Of a stretch of 64,000 nucleotides of DNA, positions 25,208 to 34,683 are shown piece by piece (within the stretch, counting starts at the first letter, position 1; every line of letters starts with the position of its first letter). Origin of the DNA: Flavobacterium omnivorum (GTDB taxonomy: Bacteria > Bacteroidota > Bacteroidia > Flavobacteriales > Flavobacteriaceae); NCBI RefSeq assembly GCF_900099915.1, contig NZ_FNDB01000003.1, positions 1-64,000 on the forward strand, read 5' to 3'. Under the pieces are notes generated by a model. The model had not been told where the DNA came from. It did not search any database and worked only from the letters and a program-made list of their open reading frames with translations. The translations under genes were made by a program, and so were the position numbers.

Positions 25208-26431
25208 TTATTTTTCTGAAATATCAAAATCTAAACTTTTTAAATCATTCCAAAAATCAGGATAGGACTTAGAAACTACTTCTGCATTTTCTATGATAAT
25301 TGGAACTTTTAAAGCTAATGGTGCAAATGCCATCGCCATCCTGTGATCGTTATAAGTGGCAATTTTGACATTGTGATTGATTTCGTTTGAAGCCTCAAGT
25401 GTCAAGCTATCATTGGTAACTGCGATTTTTGCACCTAGTTTTGTTAGTTCAATTCGAAGTGCTTCCAGCCGGTCCGTTTCTTTAATTTTTAAAGTATGAA
25501 GCCCCGTCAAATGGCAGCCAATCCCTAACCCTAGACAAGTGACCACAATGGTTTGGGCGATATCAGGCGTGTTATTTAGTTCTAAGTTTAATGTTTCCGG
25601 TTTAAAGTCAGGCTGTTTAACTAAAATCATTTTGTTTCCTTCAAAATGCGTTTCAACGCCCATTTGTTTGTAAATTTCAACCAAAGCCGAATCGCCTTGC
25701 AAACTACTTTCTTTATAGCTAGTCAATGAAACAGTTGCCTTTTCAGCTAATGCAACCAAACTAAAAAAGTAAGAAGCAGAACTCCAATCGGATTCTACAG
25801 TCATAACTTTTGATACTACTTCTTGCTTTGGATAAACGGTAATGACATTTCCTTCAAAACTGGTTTTGATGTCCAAATCATTCAACAAAGACAAAGTCAT
25901 TTTGATATAAGGAACTGAAGTAATTTCTCCCACCAAAGTGATTTCAATACCATTTCCCAATTTTGGCGCCACTAATAATAATGCCGATATGTATTGACTA
26001 CTGACATTGGCAGGAATATTCACTTTAGAATCCGTGATTTTTTGTCCTTTAATTCGGATAGGCGGATAACCAACTTCTTTCTCATAGGAGATTTTCGCAC
26101 CCAATTGTTCCAAGGCTTCTACCAAAACTTTTATGGGGCGCTCTGTCATTCGTTGAGAGCCGGTTAACAACACGTCACGACCTTCATTTACAGCAAAATA
26201 AGCCGTCAAGAAACGCATCGCTGTTCCCGCATGATGAATATCAACTACTTCCTCATTTCCGATCAATGCCTTTTGCATCACTTCGCTGTCATCAGAATTG
26301 GAAGTATTGGCTAAAGTAATATTTGGAAATAAAGCTTGTAATAATAACAATCGGTTGGTTTCACTTTTTGAGCCAGTAACTGCAATTTCGGCTTGTAAAT
26401 TAGAATGGGAAGTTTGTAACAGTAAATTCAT
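25208..26431 (-). CDS. aroA: 3-phosphoshikimate 1-carboxyvinyltransferase (EPSP synthase)
   Basis: This 407-aa shikimate-pathway enzyme joins phosphoenolpyruvate to shikimate 3-phosphate. The N-terminal substrate motif is AVTGSKSETNRLLLLQALF (Lys/Ser pair), followed by HAGTAMRFLTAYFAV, TGSQRMTERPIKVLVEALEQLGA, and the C-terminal KIKETDRLEALRIELTKLGA and YNDHRMAMAFAPLA. It is about 20 residues shorter than the E. coli enzyme, as usual for Bacteroidota. It lies 100 nt downstream of mazG and far from the aromatic operon at 35-39 kb. The gap before it holds an AT-rich inverted repeat. Confidence 0.93.
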   Translation of the reverse strand: MNLLLQTSHSNLQAEIAVTGSKSETNRLLLLQALFPNITLANTSNSDDSEVMQKALIGNEEVVDIHHAGTAMRFLTAYFAVNEGRDVLLTGSQRMTERPIKVLVEALEQLGAKISYEKEVGYPPIRIKGQKITDSKVNIPANVSSQYISALLLVAPKLGNGIEITLVGEITSVPYIKMTLSLLNDLDIKTSFEGNVITVYPKQEVVSKVMTVESDWSSASYFFSLVALAEKATVSLTSYKESSLQGDSALVEIYKQMGVETHFEGNKMILVKQPDFKPETLNLELNNTPDIAQTIVVTCLGLGIGCHLTGLHTLKIKETDRLEALRIELTKLGAKIAVTNDSLTLEASNEINHNVKIATYNDHRMAMAFAPLALKVPIIIENAEVVSKSYPDFWNDLKSLDFDISEK

Positions 26432-26439
26432 GTTTGTAA

Positions 26440-26524
26440 TTATGAGTTATGAATTATGAATTATCAGTGGTCTAATTCAAGTTCGCAATTTACCACTCCG
26501 TATTTATAATTCATAATTTATACT
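26440..26524. repeat. AT-rich inverted repeat between mazG and aroA
   Basis: Copies of TTATGAATTATGAATTAT face ATAATTCATAATTTAT across about 40 nt, with AGTGGT and ACCACT further in. Similar ATTCATAA tracts occur at 55940-55970. It could form an imperfect hairpin; there is no U-run. Confidence 0.45.
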
Positions 26525-26531
26525 TCACAAA

Positions 26532-26858
26532 TTATTTGAGTTTTTCGTTGTTTTTGTGACGGTCTTTGTCTCTAACGGATTTCAAATCCATTTTTTTGTC
26601 GAATGCCTCCTGCAGATTAATCCCAGTTTGGTTTGCCAGACACAAAACCACAAAAACCACATCGGCTAATTCTTCCCCTAAATCTTTATTTTTATCACTT
26701 TCTTTTTCGGATTGTTCTCCGTAACGGCGAGCAATGATTCGGGCTACTTCCCCTACTTCTTCGGTAAGTTGAGCCATATTAGTCAATTCGTTGAAGTAAC
26801 GAACACCGTGTTCTTTGATCCAAGTATCAACGTCAAGTTGTGCATTTTTTATATCCAT
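26532..26858 (-). CDS. MazG-family nucleotide pyrophosphohydrolase
   Basis: This 108-aa all-alpha NTP pyrophosphohydrolase has the MazG metal-binding pattern: EEVGEVARIIARRYGE followed by LGEELADVVFVVLCLANQTGINL. Members clean non-canonical or excess nucleoside triphosphates. It starts 2 nt after the stop of the last DUF3857 gene, so it is the fourth gene of that operon. A functional link to those genes is not obvious. Confidence 0.88.
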   Translation of the reverse strand: MDIKNAQLDVDTWIKEHGVRYFNELTNMAQLTEEVGEVARIIARRYGEQSEKESDKNKDLGEELADVVFVVLCLANQTGINLQEAFDKKMDLKSVRDKDRHKNNEKLK

Positions 26859-26860
26859 GA

Positions 26861-28873
26861 TTATATTCTTTTTAATACAATTTTTTCATTTTGTTTTTCA
26901 ATTATTTTCTGATAAAACTCCTTTAATTCACCATAAAATTCGGCATAAAATATTGCTCCATTGATTTCCTCACTAATTACAAACTGAATCTTATTCCCTA
27001 CATTTAGCGTATTAATATTAAAGGTAGCCTCTTTCCCTGCCGTGCTAATTCGCATTACTTTTGGAAGGGATTCTACCACATATCCGGCAGGAATTTCTAC
27101 ACTAATATTATATTTATTTTGCCTAGCATATCCAAAATATAAGGGCATTTGCCTATTCTCCCGAACAAACGGGTTTTTACTAAGCGCAAAAAACAGCATT
27201 GGATTTATAAACATCTTTCCAGCAATTATTTCACAGTGGTTTGTAGTTGCAAAAGTAAATATTTCCGTTACGGGCTTACTTAAGTCCATGTTTTCATTTT
27301 CTATTGCGTGATCACTAATTTCGATTCCATTTAAATCATTCTCCAACTTTTCCAGGTAACTTTCCTTATTTACACCTGAAAATTTTTCTCTAAATATAAG
27401 CGCTTCAGAATTGGTGTTCTGAACCCTAAATTTTCCATCGATTTTTCCGTTTGCATCTACAGCGATTAGTAAAGTATAATTCTTTTTAGATGGGATCTCT
27501 GGCACAAGATTAATTTCGTCCGACGTCCCATCTTTTCGAATAAGTCTACCCCTCCAATTTAAGGCATTTAGAGGCAGAACATCAGGGGCCGTAAATTTAC
27601 TTGTTGCGTCTAGTAAAATTTGTTTTCCTCCAATATTTGCTGCGGCAATTACATAATTAAAAACGGTGTGGTTTGGATAAACGGGAATTCCATGATCTTT
27701 GGTACTTACTAAAACAGGATTAGCATTAATTCCCGCGATTTTCAGCATATTAATCAGAATAAAATTTATTTCTGCACTATTTCCAATTTTATTAGCGTAT
27801 GCTTCTTTTACTCCTTTGTCCGTATAATAGCTATTCTCTTTATTCCAATTCATTTTTTGCTGGACAAATTTAAAAATGATCAGGAGCTTTTCCAATTCCG
27901 TTACTGTAGTACTCTCCTCCTTTTTTAAAATTATTTTTAAATCATCTAGAAAATACACTCCCTGTTCCAACTCTTTACCAAAATCCTTATTTTCAAAAAT
28001 TGTTTTAGCAACCCCTTCCCAGGTAGTCGCATAATCCTTTACCTGCTCTTGATAGAATTGTGTTTTTTCTAATTCATGCTGGATAGAGAATCGATAGTTT
28101 TCCAGATTGTCAACATAAGGTTCGTATTTTAAAGCCGGAATATTTGAAGCACTGTACGTACTAATTAGCTGCTTAAAATTTACAGAATCACTTCTGGTGA
28201 AATCATTTTTATTTGCATAATGTAAAGTCCCAGAACTTACTCTTTGCTCTGTTTTTGCTTGCAAAAAGCCGTTCACAATCGCTTTATAAACAAAGAAACC
28301 GGGGATTTCAGTACCATATTCTGCATAATTAACTGGGATTTCATACTGAAAATTAAAATGTGGAAACTTAACAATATTGTCTGACTTTAAAATATACCTA
28401 AACTCAATAACAGAGCCTACTTTTACGTTTGGCAATGTGATAGAGGCCACATTCCAATATTTGTTTGCGTTAGTCATAAAACTACCTTCACTATTTAATT
28501 TTGTTTTAACGACAACTCCATTTTCTAAATTGTAAGTGACTGCATCTGAAAACCTAACCGAATCATCTATACTATTTTCGTAACCCACATAATAGGGGAC
28601 TTCAAAATTTGCCCAACTCAATCCTTCTTTTTTGTAAATTTTGATCCTAATCTGAAATTCAGTATGGATAGAAAAACCTGATTTTTCGTTATATTTAAAG
28701 GATGTTTTAGCCTTGTTAGAAAGTACCGCCGCCACCGCGCTAGTGTCAATAGAATGCATCTTTTCCTGTAGTTCAGCAACTGATACCTTTCCCAATTCAA
28801 GATTTTGTGAATTTAAATTGACAAAAGAAATCAGAAAAACAAAACCTAAAAACCATTTGTTAAGATGCATCAT
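26861..28873 (-). CDS. DUF3857/transglutaminase-like protein, third in tandem, catalytic Cys replaced
   Basis: This 670-aa protein has a Sec signal (NKWFLGFVFLISFVNLNSQN), an N-terminal DUF3857 beta domain (to about residue 290), a transglutaminase-like domain, and a C-terminal DUF3858-type domain. In the transglutaminase core the expected catalytic Cys is a Ser (GNSAEIN, Ser366). The usual His position reads FNYVIA, while LLDAT keeps the Asp. It should therefore be non-catalytic as a peptidase or transglutaminase. It is 1 nt downstream of a close paralogue. Function is unknown; binding of cell-surface peptides is only a guess. Confidence 0.88.
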   Translation of the reverse strand: MMHLNKWFLGFVFLISFVNLNSQNLELGKVSVAELQEKMHSIDTSAVAAVLSNKAKTSFKYNEKSGFSIHTEFQIRIKIYKKEGLSWANFEVPYYVGYENSIDDSVRFSDAVTYNLENGVVVKTKLNSEGSFMTNANKYWNVASITLPNVKVGSVIEFRYILKSDNIVKFPHFNFQYEIPVNYAEYGTEIPGFFVYKAIVNGFLQAKTEQRVSSGTLHYANKNDFTRSDSVNFKQLISTYSASNIPALKYEPYVDNLENYRFSIQHELEKTQFYQEQVKDYATTWEGVAKTIFENKDFGKELEQGVYFLDDLKIILKKEESTTVTELEKLLIIFKFVQQKMNWNKENSYYTDKGVKEAYANKIGNSAEINFILINMLKIAGINANPVLVSTKDHGIPVYPNHTVFNYVIAAANIGGKQILLDATSKFTAPDVLPLNALNWRGRLIRKDGTSDEINLVPEIPSKKNYTLLIAVDANGKIDGKFRVQNTNSEALIFREKFSGVNKESYLEKLENDLNGIEISDHAIENENMDLSKPVTEIFTFATTNHCEIIAGKMFINPMLFFALSKNPFVRENRQMPLYFGYARQNKYNISVEIPAGYVVESLPKVMRISTAGKEATFNINTLNVGNKIQFVISEEINGAIFYAEFYGELKEFYQKIIEKQNEKIVLKRI

Positions 28874-28874
28874 T

Positions 28875-30890
28875 TTAAATTTTACTCAATACAATTTTTT
28901 CATTTTCCTTTTCCATCATTTTTTGATAAAACTCTTTTAACATGGGATAATAATCCGCTACGATTATCGGACTATTTATTTGATGCGTAATTACTAACTG
29001 AATCACATTGCCCGTTGCACTGATCATAAATTTAAAACCTCCCAAATTATCTTCCATGTTTAAAAGTATAGAAGTTGGCAAAGACTCCACTTTATAACCC
29101 TCCGGTATTTTAATTGTTATGTTGTATTTATCTACAAAAGGGAATCCATAATCTACAGGATACTCTCTGTTTTCTTGTTTGAAAGGATTTTGTGTTACGG
29201 TAAAAAACAGCATTGGATTTACATAAATTGACCCTCCAATAATCTCGCTAAAATTCGAACCTGAAAACGCAAAATTTTCCAGGATTGGCAACTTTAAGTC
29301 TTTTTCGTTTGTTCTCGAATAGTCACTTATTTCAATTTTATCATTTTCGTTTTCTAATTTCTCCAGATAAACATCTTCTTTAACATTCCTTATATTTCCT
29401 CTAAAAATAATGGCATTGTAATCTGTTCTTTGACGCTTCAATTTCCCTGACACCACACCGTTTGCACTAATTTCATAGTTCATCATCACTGCGTCGTTAG
29501 AAGCTGCTTTAGGCATTAAATCCACCTCTGTCGATGTACCATCTTTACGAATCAATCTTCCTACCCAGTTCAAAGCCCTCAAAGGCAAAACATTTGGAGT
29601 AGAAAATGGATCCGTCGCATCTAGTAAAACAAGACCACTAGAAGTTTCTACCGCAGCAATAACATAATTGAAAGCAGTTCGATTTGGAAAAAATGCAATC
29701 CCGTTAGAACGGGTACTCACAAGAACAGGATTAGCAGTTAAGCCTACATGACGCAGCATAGCGGTAAGCATCAGATTGATTTCAGCCACATTACCTGTTT
29801 TATCCTTGTACGCTTTTTTTACACCATCATTACAAGAATATCCATAATAATCATTCCATTTTACTGATTCTTTTACATAATTAAAAATTGCCAATATCTT
29901 TTCTTCAGCAGAAGAAAGCCCATCAATAACAACTTTTAAATCTTCCTCAAAGTATCCAGTTTTATTTAATTCAGGTCCAAAATCGTCATAGTCATAAATT
30001 GTTTTAGTGACGGATGGCCAATCAGTAGATAATGTCTGGTATGGTTGATTTGGAAATTTTACAACTGAAAGTTCGTGAGAAACACTTGTTGTGTAGTTTG
30101 CAATGTTATTCACATACGCTTCCTCTTTCATCGCCGGAAGATTTTCTGCAATATAAACCGTTCTAGTTTCTGTAAATTCTAACTTTTCTTGAGAAGTAGA
30201 TTTATGCAAGTTCTCTCCCGGTATTACCTTCGGTTTGTATAAGTAACTTAAAGATTTACCACTTTTCTCCTTGGTTATGTTTGGCAAGACAGAGCCTTTT
30301 ATATTTGGATTGTAAACAAAGTACTCTGGAATGAAAGTTTTAAACTCCGAGTAATTTACTGGAATACTCGATTGAAAACTCCAATCTGTTAATTCGCTAA
30401 AACGCGATGAACGCACTACATACTTGAATTCAACAACAGACCCTACTGATACATTAGGTAAAGTTACTTTTTTTTGTCCCCAATATTTATTTACTTTTTC
30501 ATCAAACTCACCATCATTTTTTAGCTTAGTTTTCTCAATCTTGCCATTTATCAAATTATAAGTAACAACGTCAGAGAAAGACAACGATTCTTTCGCATTT
30601 GAGCCTATGTAGTAGCTAACTGCTTTATTTGCCCATTCATATCCTTCTTTTTTATAAATTTTGATACGAGTTGTAACTTCTGTAATCATCATGAAACCAT
30701 CATCTTGAGTATATTCAAAATCAACTATGCCTTTTTCAAAGAGAATAGCGGCAACTGCAGTAGAATCCATCGGATGACTTTTCTCCTGAAGTTCTCCAAC
30801 TGAAACTTTCCCTAATTTAAATTCTTGCGCATTGGCTTTAAAGAAAAATAAAGTAAAAAATAGCATAGTGAAGAGTTTGTTGTAATTCAT
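28875..30890 (-). CDS. DUF3857/transglutaminase-like protein, second in tandem, catalytic Cys replaced
   Basis: This 671-aa paralogue of the next gene shares the same three-part layout behind a signal peptide (KLFTMLFFTLFFFKANAQE). The shared N-terminal phrase LGKVSVGELQEKSHPMDSTAVAAIL and the shared LPLRALNWVGRLIRKDGTS show recent duplication. The catalytic Cys is Val368 (GNVAEIN) and the His position is Asn (FNYVIA), with LLDATDPF kept. It is predicted to be inactive as an enzyme. It lies 4 nt after the first paralogue and 1 nt before the third. Confidence 0.88.
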   Translation of the reverse strand: MNYNKLFTMLFFTLFFFKANAQEFKLGKVSVGELQEKSHPMDSTAVAAILFEKGIVDFEYTQDDGFMMITEVTTRIKIYKKEGYEWANKAVSYYIGSNAKESLSFSDVVTYNLINGKIEKTKLKNDGEFDEKVNKYWGQKKVTLPNVSVGSVVEFKYVVRSSRFSELTDWSFQSSIPVNYSEFKTFIPEYFVYNPNIKGSVLPNITKEKSGKSLSYLYKPKVIPGENLHKSTSQEKLEFTETRTVYIAENLPAMKEEAYVNNIANYTTSVSHELSVVKFPNQPYQTLSTDWPSVTKTIYDYDDFGPELNKTGYFEEDLKVVIDGLSSAEEKILAIFNYVKESVKWNDYYGYSCNDGVKKAYKDKTGNVAEINLMLTAMLRHVGLTANPVLVSTRSNGIAFFPNRTAFNYVIAAVETSSGLVLLDATDPFSTPNVLPLRALNWVGRLIRKDGTSTEVDLMPKAASNDAVMMNYEISANGVVSGKLKRQRTDYNAIIFRGNIRNVKEDVYLEKLENENDKIEISDYSRTNEKDLKLPILENFAFSGSNFSEIIGGSIYVNPMLFFTVTQNPFKQENREYPVDYGFPFVDKYNITIKIPEGYKVESLPTSILLNMEDNLGGFKFMISATGNVIQLVITHQINSPIIVADYYPMLKEFYQKMMEKENEKIVLSKI

Positions 30891-30894
30891 GGTT

Positions 30895-32805
30895 TTATTG
30901 GTTTTTGGTTAAAATTATTTTGGCGTTATCGATTTTCGAAATCTGTTCCATAAAAAGACGATATTCATCATATTCCTTATTAGAATACACTCCTTTTTTA
31001 ATAAATAAAGTTCGTTTGTAAATTAAAGTAGCGCCGTCTTTTTTAACTATTTCTGATTTGTATTCACCAAACTTAGTTGTACTCTCAAAATCGGAGGGAA
31101 TAAATTCAACTGCAAATCCTGCCGGCAGTGCAACTTCGATTTCATCCGTATCAATAAATCCTCTTTGTATTTCAAACGGATTCTTACGATTTCTGATTCG
31201 TTTGACACTTCCAGTAAATTGATTAAAAGCATTTATAGCAAACATCATTTTGCTACCAGAAATAGTACCATAATTTATGGCATTAATAATTCCATTTTCA
31301 GTAAAACGAACCTTCTCTTTATCATTGGAAAAAGTTGTTTTTTCTATTTTAAGATTATTAATAGTACTCCAATACCCTTTATAATGCGCTTCTTTGGCGG
31401 TAGGTTGCATATTTTCTATCGCAGCTTTTCTTGCATATTGAGATCCTTCAGAAACTATAGTGATCTTCCCTGAAAAATTCCCATTGGCATCAATTGCATA
31501 ATTACCTTTACTAATTTGTGCATTGTCTTTGTTGTGGTACGTTTTAGTATGAATAATTTCGCCACCTTCAGGTTTCATAACAACAACGTCTCTATCGTCT
31601 GTAAAGTTAGCCTGATACCCAAAAGGATCATCTTGACTAGTGCATTCTAAAAAAACAGTATCCTCTCCGTTGGGAACGCATAAAATAACGTGATTTCCTT
31701 GTATAGAGAAGAAATCAGCTTCAATGTTTCGTATATCTTGATCACCAAACAATTCAGTGTAATAAGACGGAACGCCAACCACATCCAATAGTGCTCTTGT
31801 GTAATTGGACAATGCCTTACAATCTCCATAGCCTAGCCGATCAACATCACTAGCAAGCATGGGTTTAAACCCACCTATACCAACCTGCACACTTACATAC
31901 CTTGATTTTTCTTGCATATATTGATACACGATTCTGGCTTTTTTAATAGGATCTGTTTCAATACCAACTAGTGATTTAATTTTGACTTTAGTTTCCTCAT
32001 TCAAAATGGCTGTCCCCATCAAAATATTTTCAGAGAACCATTTCCCGTATTCTTTCCAATTTTTGGCAGTACCATCAACTCCTTCAAGATTGAAGCTTTC
32101 TAACCCCATCATGACCTTTGGAAAAACTTTCGAAACTGGAGTAAAATCCTCAAATTTTTGAGCTAAAACAGTAGCAACTGAATACGATAATTGGGTTGCA
32201 GTATCGGTATCTTTTTTAATTTTGAAATTGGAAAAATTAAACTCCTTCTTTTTAAAACCGAGAGTAGCAGGAAAATTCACATTCAAGACGCTTTTCTCTA
32301 TACTGACATAAAAATCCGAAAGTATAGACCAAGTTGGAATAAACGCCGTATTTGAAGTTTCTATTTCACTCTCATACACTACTGTAAATGGATATTGTGT
32401 GGGTGTATACTCCATATAAATATAGCGACCGTCAGAAAAAATGGTACTTCCACCAGACGCACTTTGATCTTTAAAATCTTTTCGTTTTATTTTTTTGATT
32501 TCATTTCCCAGAGCATCATAAATGATTGCTTCAATTGCTTTAACCGTTCTTCTTTTATCGTAACTCTCGATTGCGTCAATGGCATTAATTCCTTTTTCGT
32601 TCAAAACGGTAACGACTCTCTTTGTTTTGATATTCATACTCCTTTGAGATGAAATAACAATGTCAATTTGATTTAAACGCACGACGGCATTAGCATTTTC
32701 CGTCAGACTATCTGAAATGTTAAGCGATTGATATTCATTTTTTTGAGCATGAACTGTAAAAGCTACAGTTGTAAAAAAAAGCAAAAATAGCGAAGTGATT
32801 TTCAT
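30895..32805 (-). CDS. DUF3857/transglutaminase-like protein, first in tandem, catalytic residues kept
   Basis: This 636-aa protein has a signal peptide (KITSLFLLFFTTVAFTVHAQ), DUF3857, a transglutaminase-like domain and a C-terminal beta domain. Unlike its two neighbours it keeps the Cys in GYGDCKALSNYTRALL (Cys329) and the His in GNHVILCVP (His372); the third position is FLECTS (Glu387, where Asp is usual). An active thiol enzyme is possible. The sequence is distant from the other two. It is the first gene of a four-gene operon with a good promoter at 32920-32949. Confidence 0.88.
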   Translation of the reverse strand: MKITSLFLLFFTTVAFTVHAQKNEYQSLNISDSLTENANAVVRLNQIDIVISSQRSMNIKTKRVVTVLNEKGINAIDAIESYDKRRTVKAIEAIIYDALGNEIKKIKRKDFKDQSASGGSTIFSDGRYIYMEYTPTQYPFTVVYESEIETSNTAFIPTWSILSDFYVSIEKSVLNVNFPATLGFKKKEFNFSNFKIKKDTDTATQLSYSVATVLAQKFEDFTPVSKVFPKVMMGLESFNLEGVDGTAKNWKEYGKWFSENILMGTAILNEETKVKIKSLVGIETDPIKKARIVYQYMQEKSRYVSVQVGIGGFKPMLASDVDRLGYGDCKALSNYTRALLDVVGVPSYYTELFGDQDIRNIEADFFSIQGNHVILCVPNGEDTVFLECTSQDDPFGYQANFTDDRDVVVMKPEGGEIIHTKTYHNKDNAQISKGNYAIDANGNFSGKITIVSEGSQYARKAAIENMQPTAKEAHYKGYWSTINNLKIEKTTFSNDKEKVRFTENGIINAINYGTISGSKMMFAINAFNQFTGSVKRIRNRKNPFEIQRGFIDTDEIEVALPAGFAVEFIPSDFESTTKFGEYKSEIVKKDGATLIYKRTLFIKKGVYSNKEYDEYRLFMEQISKIDNAKIILTKNQ

Positions 32806-32919
32806 TGTAATAATTGAAATTGTGAATAATAAACCAAAAACTCATAAGAGTGCCAGTACTTATTTTTATAATAAGTATGGGAATTTTTTTATTTTGGAAT
32901 TTCTATTATTCGTGGTATT

Positions 32920-32949
32920 CAAAAATATACTAAATCTTACAATAAACAA
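32920..32949 (-). promoter_or_regulatory. Promoter of the DUF3857-mazG operon
   Basis: On the minus strand, TTG (32947-32949) is followed after 19 nt by TATTTTTG (32920-32927). Transcription would start near 32913, giving a leader of about 110 nt that contains a small TACTTAT/ATAAGTA hairpin. Confidence 0.6.
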
Positions 32950-32954
32950 GTATT

Positions 32955-33407
32955 TTACTCTTTATTTTTGCTATCAATAGTGATGGTGACAGGCCCGTCA
33001 TTTAACAGAAGTACTTTCATATCGGCACCAAAAATACCTGTTTGCACTTTTTTACCCAGTTCTTTTTGCAAATGGCTTACAAAATTTTCATACATAGGAA
33101 TAGCAATTTCTGGTTTCGAAGCCTTTATGTAGGAGGGCCGATTTCCTTTTTTGGTCAAGGCATGCAATGTAAATTGTGACACTACAAGTACTTCGCCGTC
33201 GATATCTTTGACGGATAAATTCATCACATCGTCTTCATCACCAAAGATGCGGATGCTAGTGATTTTATTCACCAACCAATTAATATCTTCTTGATTATCG
33301 GCATCTTCAATACCAACTAAAACCAATAAACCTTTTTGAATATCCGCTACGATTTTGTTATCTATTGTTACGGAAGCTGAGGAAACTCTTTGGATTACTA
33401 CTTTCAT
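32955..33407 (-). CDS. dtd: D-aminoacyl-tRNA deacylase
   Basis: This 150-aa enzyme removes D-amino acids (and glycine) from mischarged tRNA. It has both active-site motifs, SQFTLHAL (about residues 78-85) and NDGPVTITID near the C-terminus. The N-terminal MKVVIQRVSSASVTID is typical, and the length is exact for the family. It follows rsgA on the same strand with a 99-nt gap. Confidence 0.96.
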   Translation of the reverse strand: MKVVIQRVSSASVTIDNKIVADIQKGLLVLVGIEDADNQEDINWLVNKITSIRIFGDEDDVMNLSVKDIDGEVLVVSQFTLHALTKKGNRPSYIKASKPEIAIPMYENFVSHLQKELGKKVQTGIFGADMKVLLLNDGPVTITIDSKNKE

Positions 33408-33506
33408 TTATTAGTATTAAAGTTTTAAAGTCAGATGTCAAAAAACTATTCTAGATATTTCATTACTGCTGACTTTAGACTTTTGAAATAGAGACTTTAG
33501 ATATCT

Positions 33507-34484
33507 TTATTCCCTCGTTTTATCACTAATGATTCGATCTTCGTTATGAATATCCGTGCGATAATTTTCATCGTCCCCTTCAAGGATTTTTAAGTAGCTT
33601 TTATAACGAGACCAAGCGATTTCATCTTTTTCCAAAGCTGCTTTTATGGCACAATGCGGTTCTTCCTTATGCAAGCAATTGTTGAATTTGCATTGCTCTT
33701 TCAATTTGAAAAACTCAGGAAAATAACCACTGATTTCTTCTTTTTCCATATCCACAATTCCAAAACCTTTGATGCCTGGCGTATCGATAATTCTGGCATC
33801 AAAAGACAAATCATACATTTCGGCAAAAGTAGTTGTGTGCTGTCCTTGTTTGCTAGCTTCAGAAATTGTTTTTGTTTTTAAATGCAATGACGGTTCCATA
33901 GCATTCACCAAAGTTGATTTTCCAACTCCAGAATGTCCAGAGAACATGCTCACTTTACCAATCATCATTTCCTTTAATTGTTCAATTCCTTTCATTTCAG
34001 TAGAAGAAACCCGCAAGCATTTGTATCCAATTTCTTGATACACATGTTGCATGTACAGCTGTTCGTCCAGCGTAACGTCATCAAAAGTATCTATTTTGTT
34101 AAAAACAAGAACAGTTTCAATTCCATACGCTTCCGCAGTGACTAGAAAACGGTCGATAAAATTAAAAGTCGTTGGCGGATTGTTGATGGTAACCAACAAG
34201 AAAACGCGATCAATATTAGACGCAATAATATGCATCTGATGGGATAAATTCACTGATTTCCGTACGATATAGTTCTTCCTGTCATGAATTTTATGAATGG
34301 TTCCCGTAACGGTATCGGATGATTCTTCTAGTTCATAATCCACTACATCGCCTACAGCAATAGGATTGGTACTTTTGATTCCTTTAATTCGGAATTTCCC
34401 TTTCATACGGCATTCTATAAAATCACCTTGTTCGGATTTTACGGTGTACCAACTACCTGTAGATTTGTATACGAGTCCTGTCAT
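33507..34484 (-). CDS. rsgA: Ribosome small-subunit GTPase RsgA
   Basis: This 325-aa circularly permuted GTPase matures the 30S subunit. The N-terminal OB fold is followed by G4 (VLVFNKIDT), G1 (GHSGVGKSTLVN) and G3 (DTPGIKGFG) in that permuted order. The C-terminal zinc site is CKFNNCLHKEEPHCAIK. All motifs are intact. A TATCTTTG box at 34546-34553 on the minus strand is its likely promoter. Confidence 0.96.
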   Translation of the reverse strand: MTGLVYKSTGSWYTVKSEQGDFIECRMKGKFRIKGIKSTNPIAVGDVVDYELEESSDTVTGTIHKIHDRKNYIVRKSVNLSHQMHIIASNIDRVFLLVTINNPPTTFNFIDRFLVTAEAYGIETVLVFNKIDTFDDVTLDEQLYMQHVYQEIGYKCLRVSSTEMKGIEQLKEMMIGKVSMFSGHSGVGKSTLVNAMEPSLHLKTKTISEASKQGQHTTTFAEMYDLSFDARIIDTPGIKGFGIVDMEKEEISGYFPEFFKLKEQCKFNNCLHKEEPHCAIKAALEKDEIAWSRYKSYLKILEGDDENYRTDIHNEDRIISDKTRE

Positions 34485-34545
34485 TTAGGATTATTTGATT
34501 GAAGATTAACGATTTTAGATTTCTGATTTAAAATCTAATACTTTG

Positions 34546-34553
34546 CAAAGATA
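34546..34553 (-). promoter_or_regulatory. Candidate -7 box of rsgA
   Basis: TATCTTTG on the minus strand, about 60 nt before the ATG. The -33 TTG is not clear. Confidence 0.4.
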
Positions 34554-34610
34554 ATTCTTTGTTTTAGGTTTAAAGTTTAAAGTTTAAAGTTTTTATCAAT
34601 CTGTAAAAAT

Positions 34611-34649
34611 CAAAAAATCCCCACGACTTTGATTATAAAGTTGCGGGGA
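34611..34649 (-). terminator. Terminator of the secreted CsgG-like protein gene
   Basis: On the minus strand, TCCCCGCAACTTT pairs with AAAGTCGTGGGGA through two G-U wobbles around a 6-nt loop and is followed by six T. On the plus strand the same positions mismatch, which fixes the orientation. Confidence 0.78.
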
Positions 34650-34683
34650 TAAGTTTCAAAATATACTTTTAAAAATAAAATAT

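Noticed and set aside
32795..32980. 61-codon plus-strand frame before the DUF3857 operon
   Set aside because: It crosses the operon promoter and the end of dtd and has no family resemblance.
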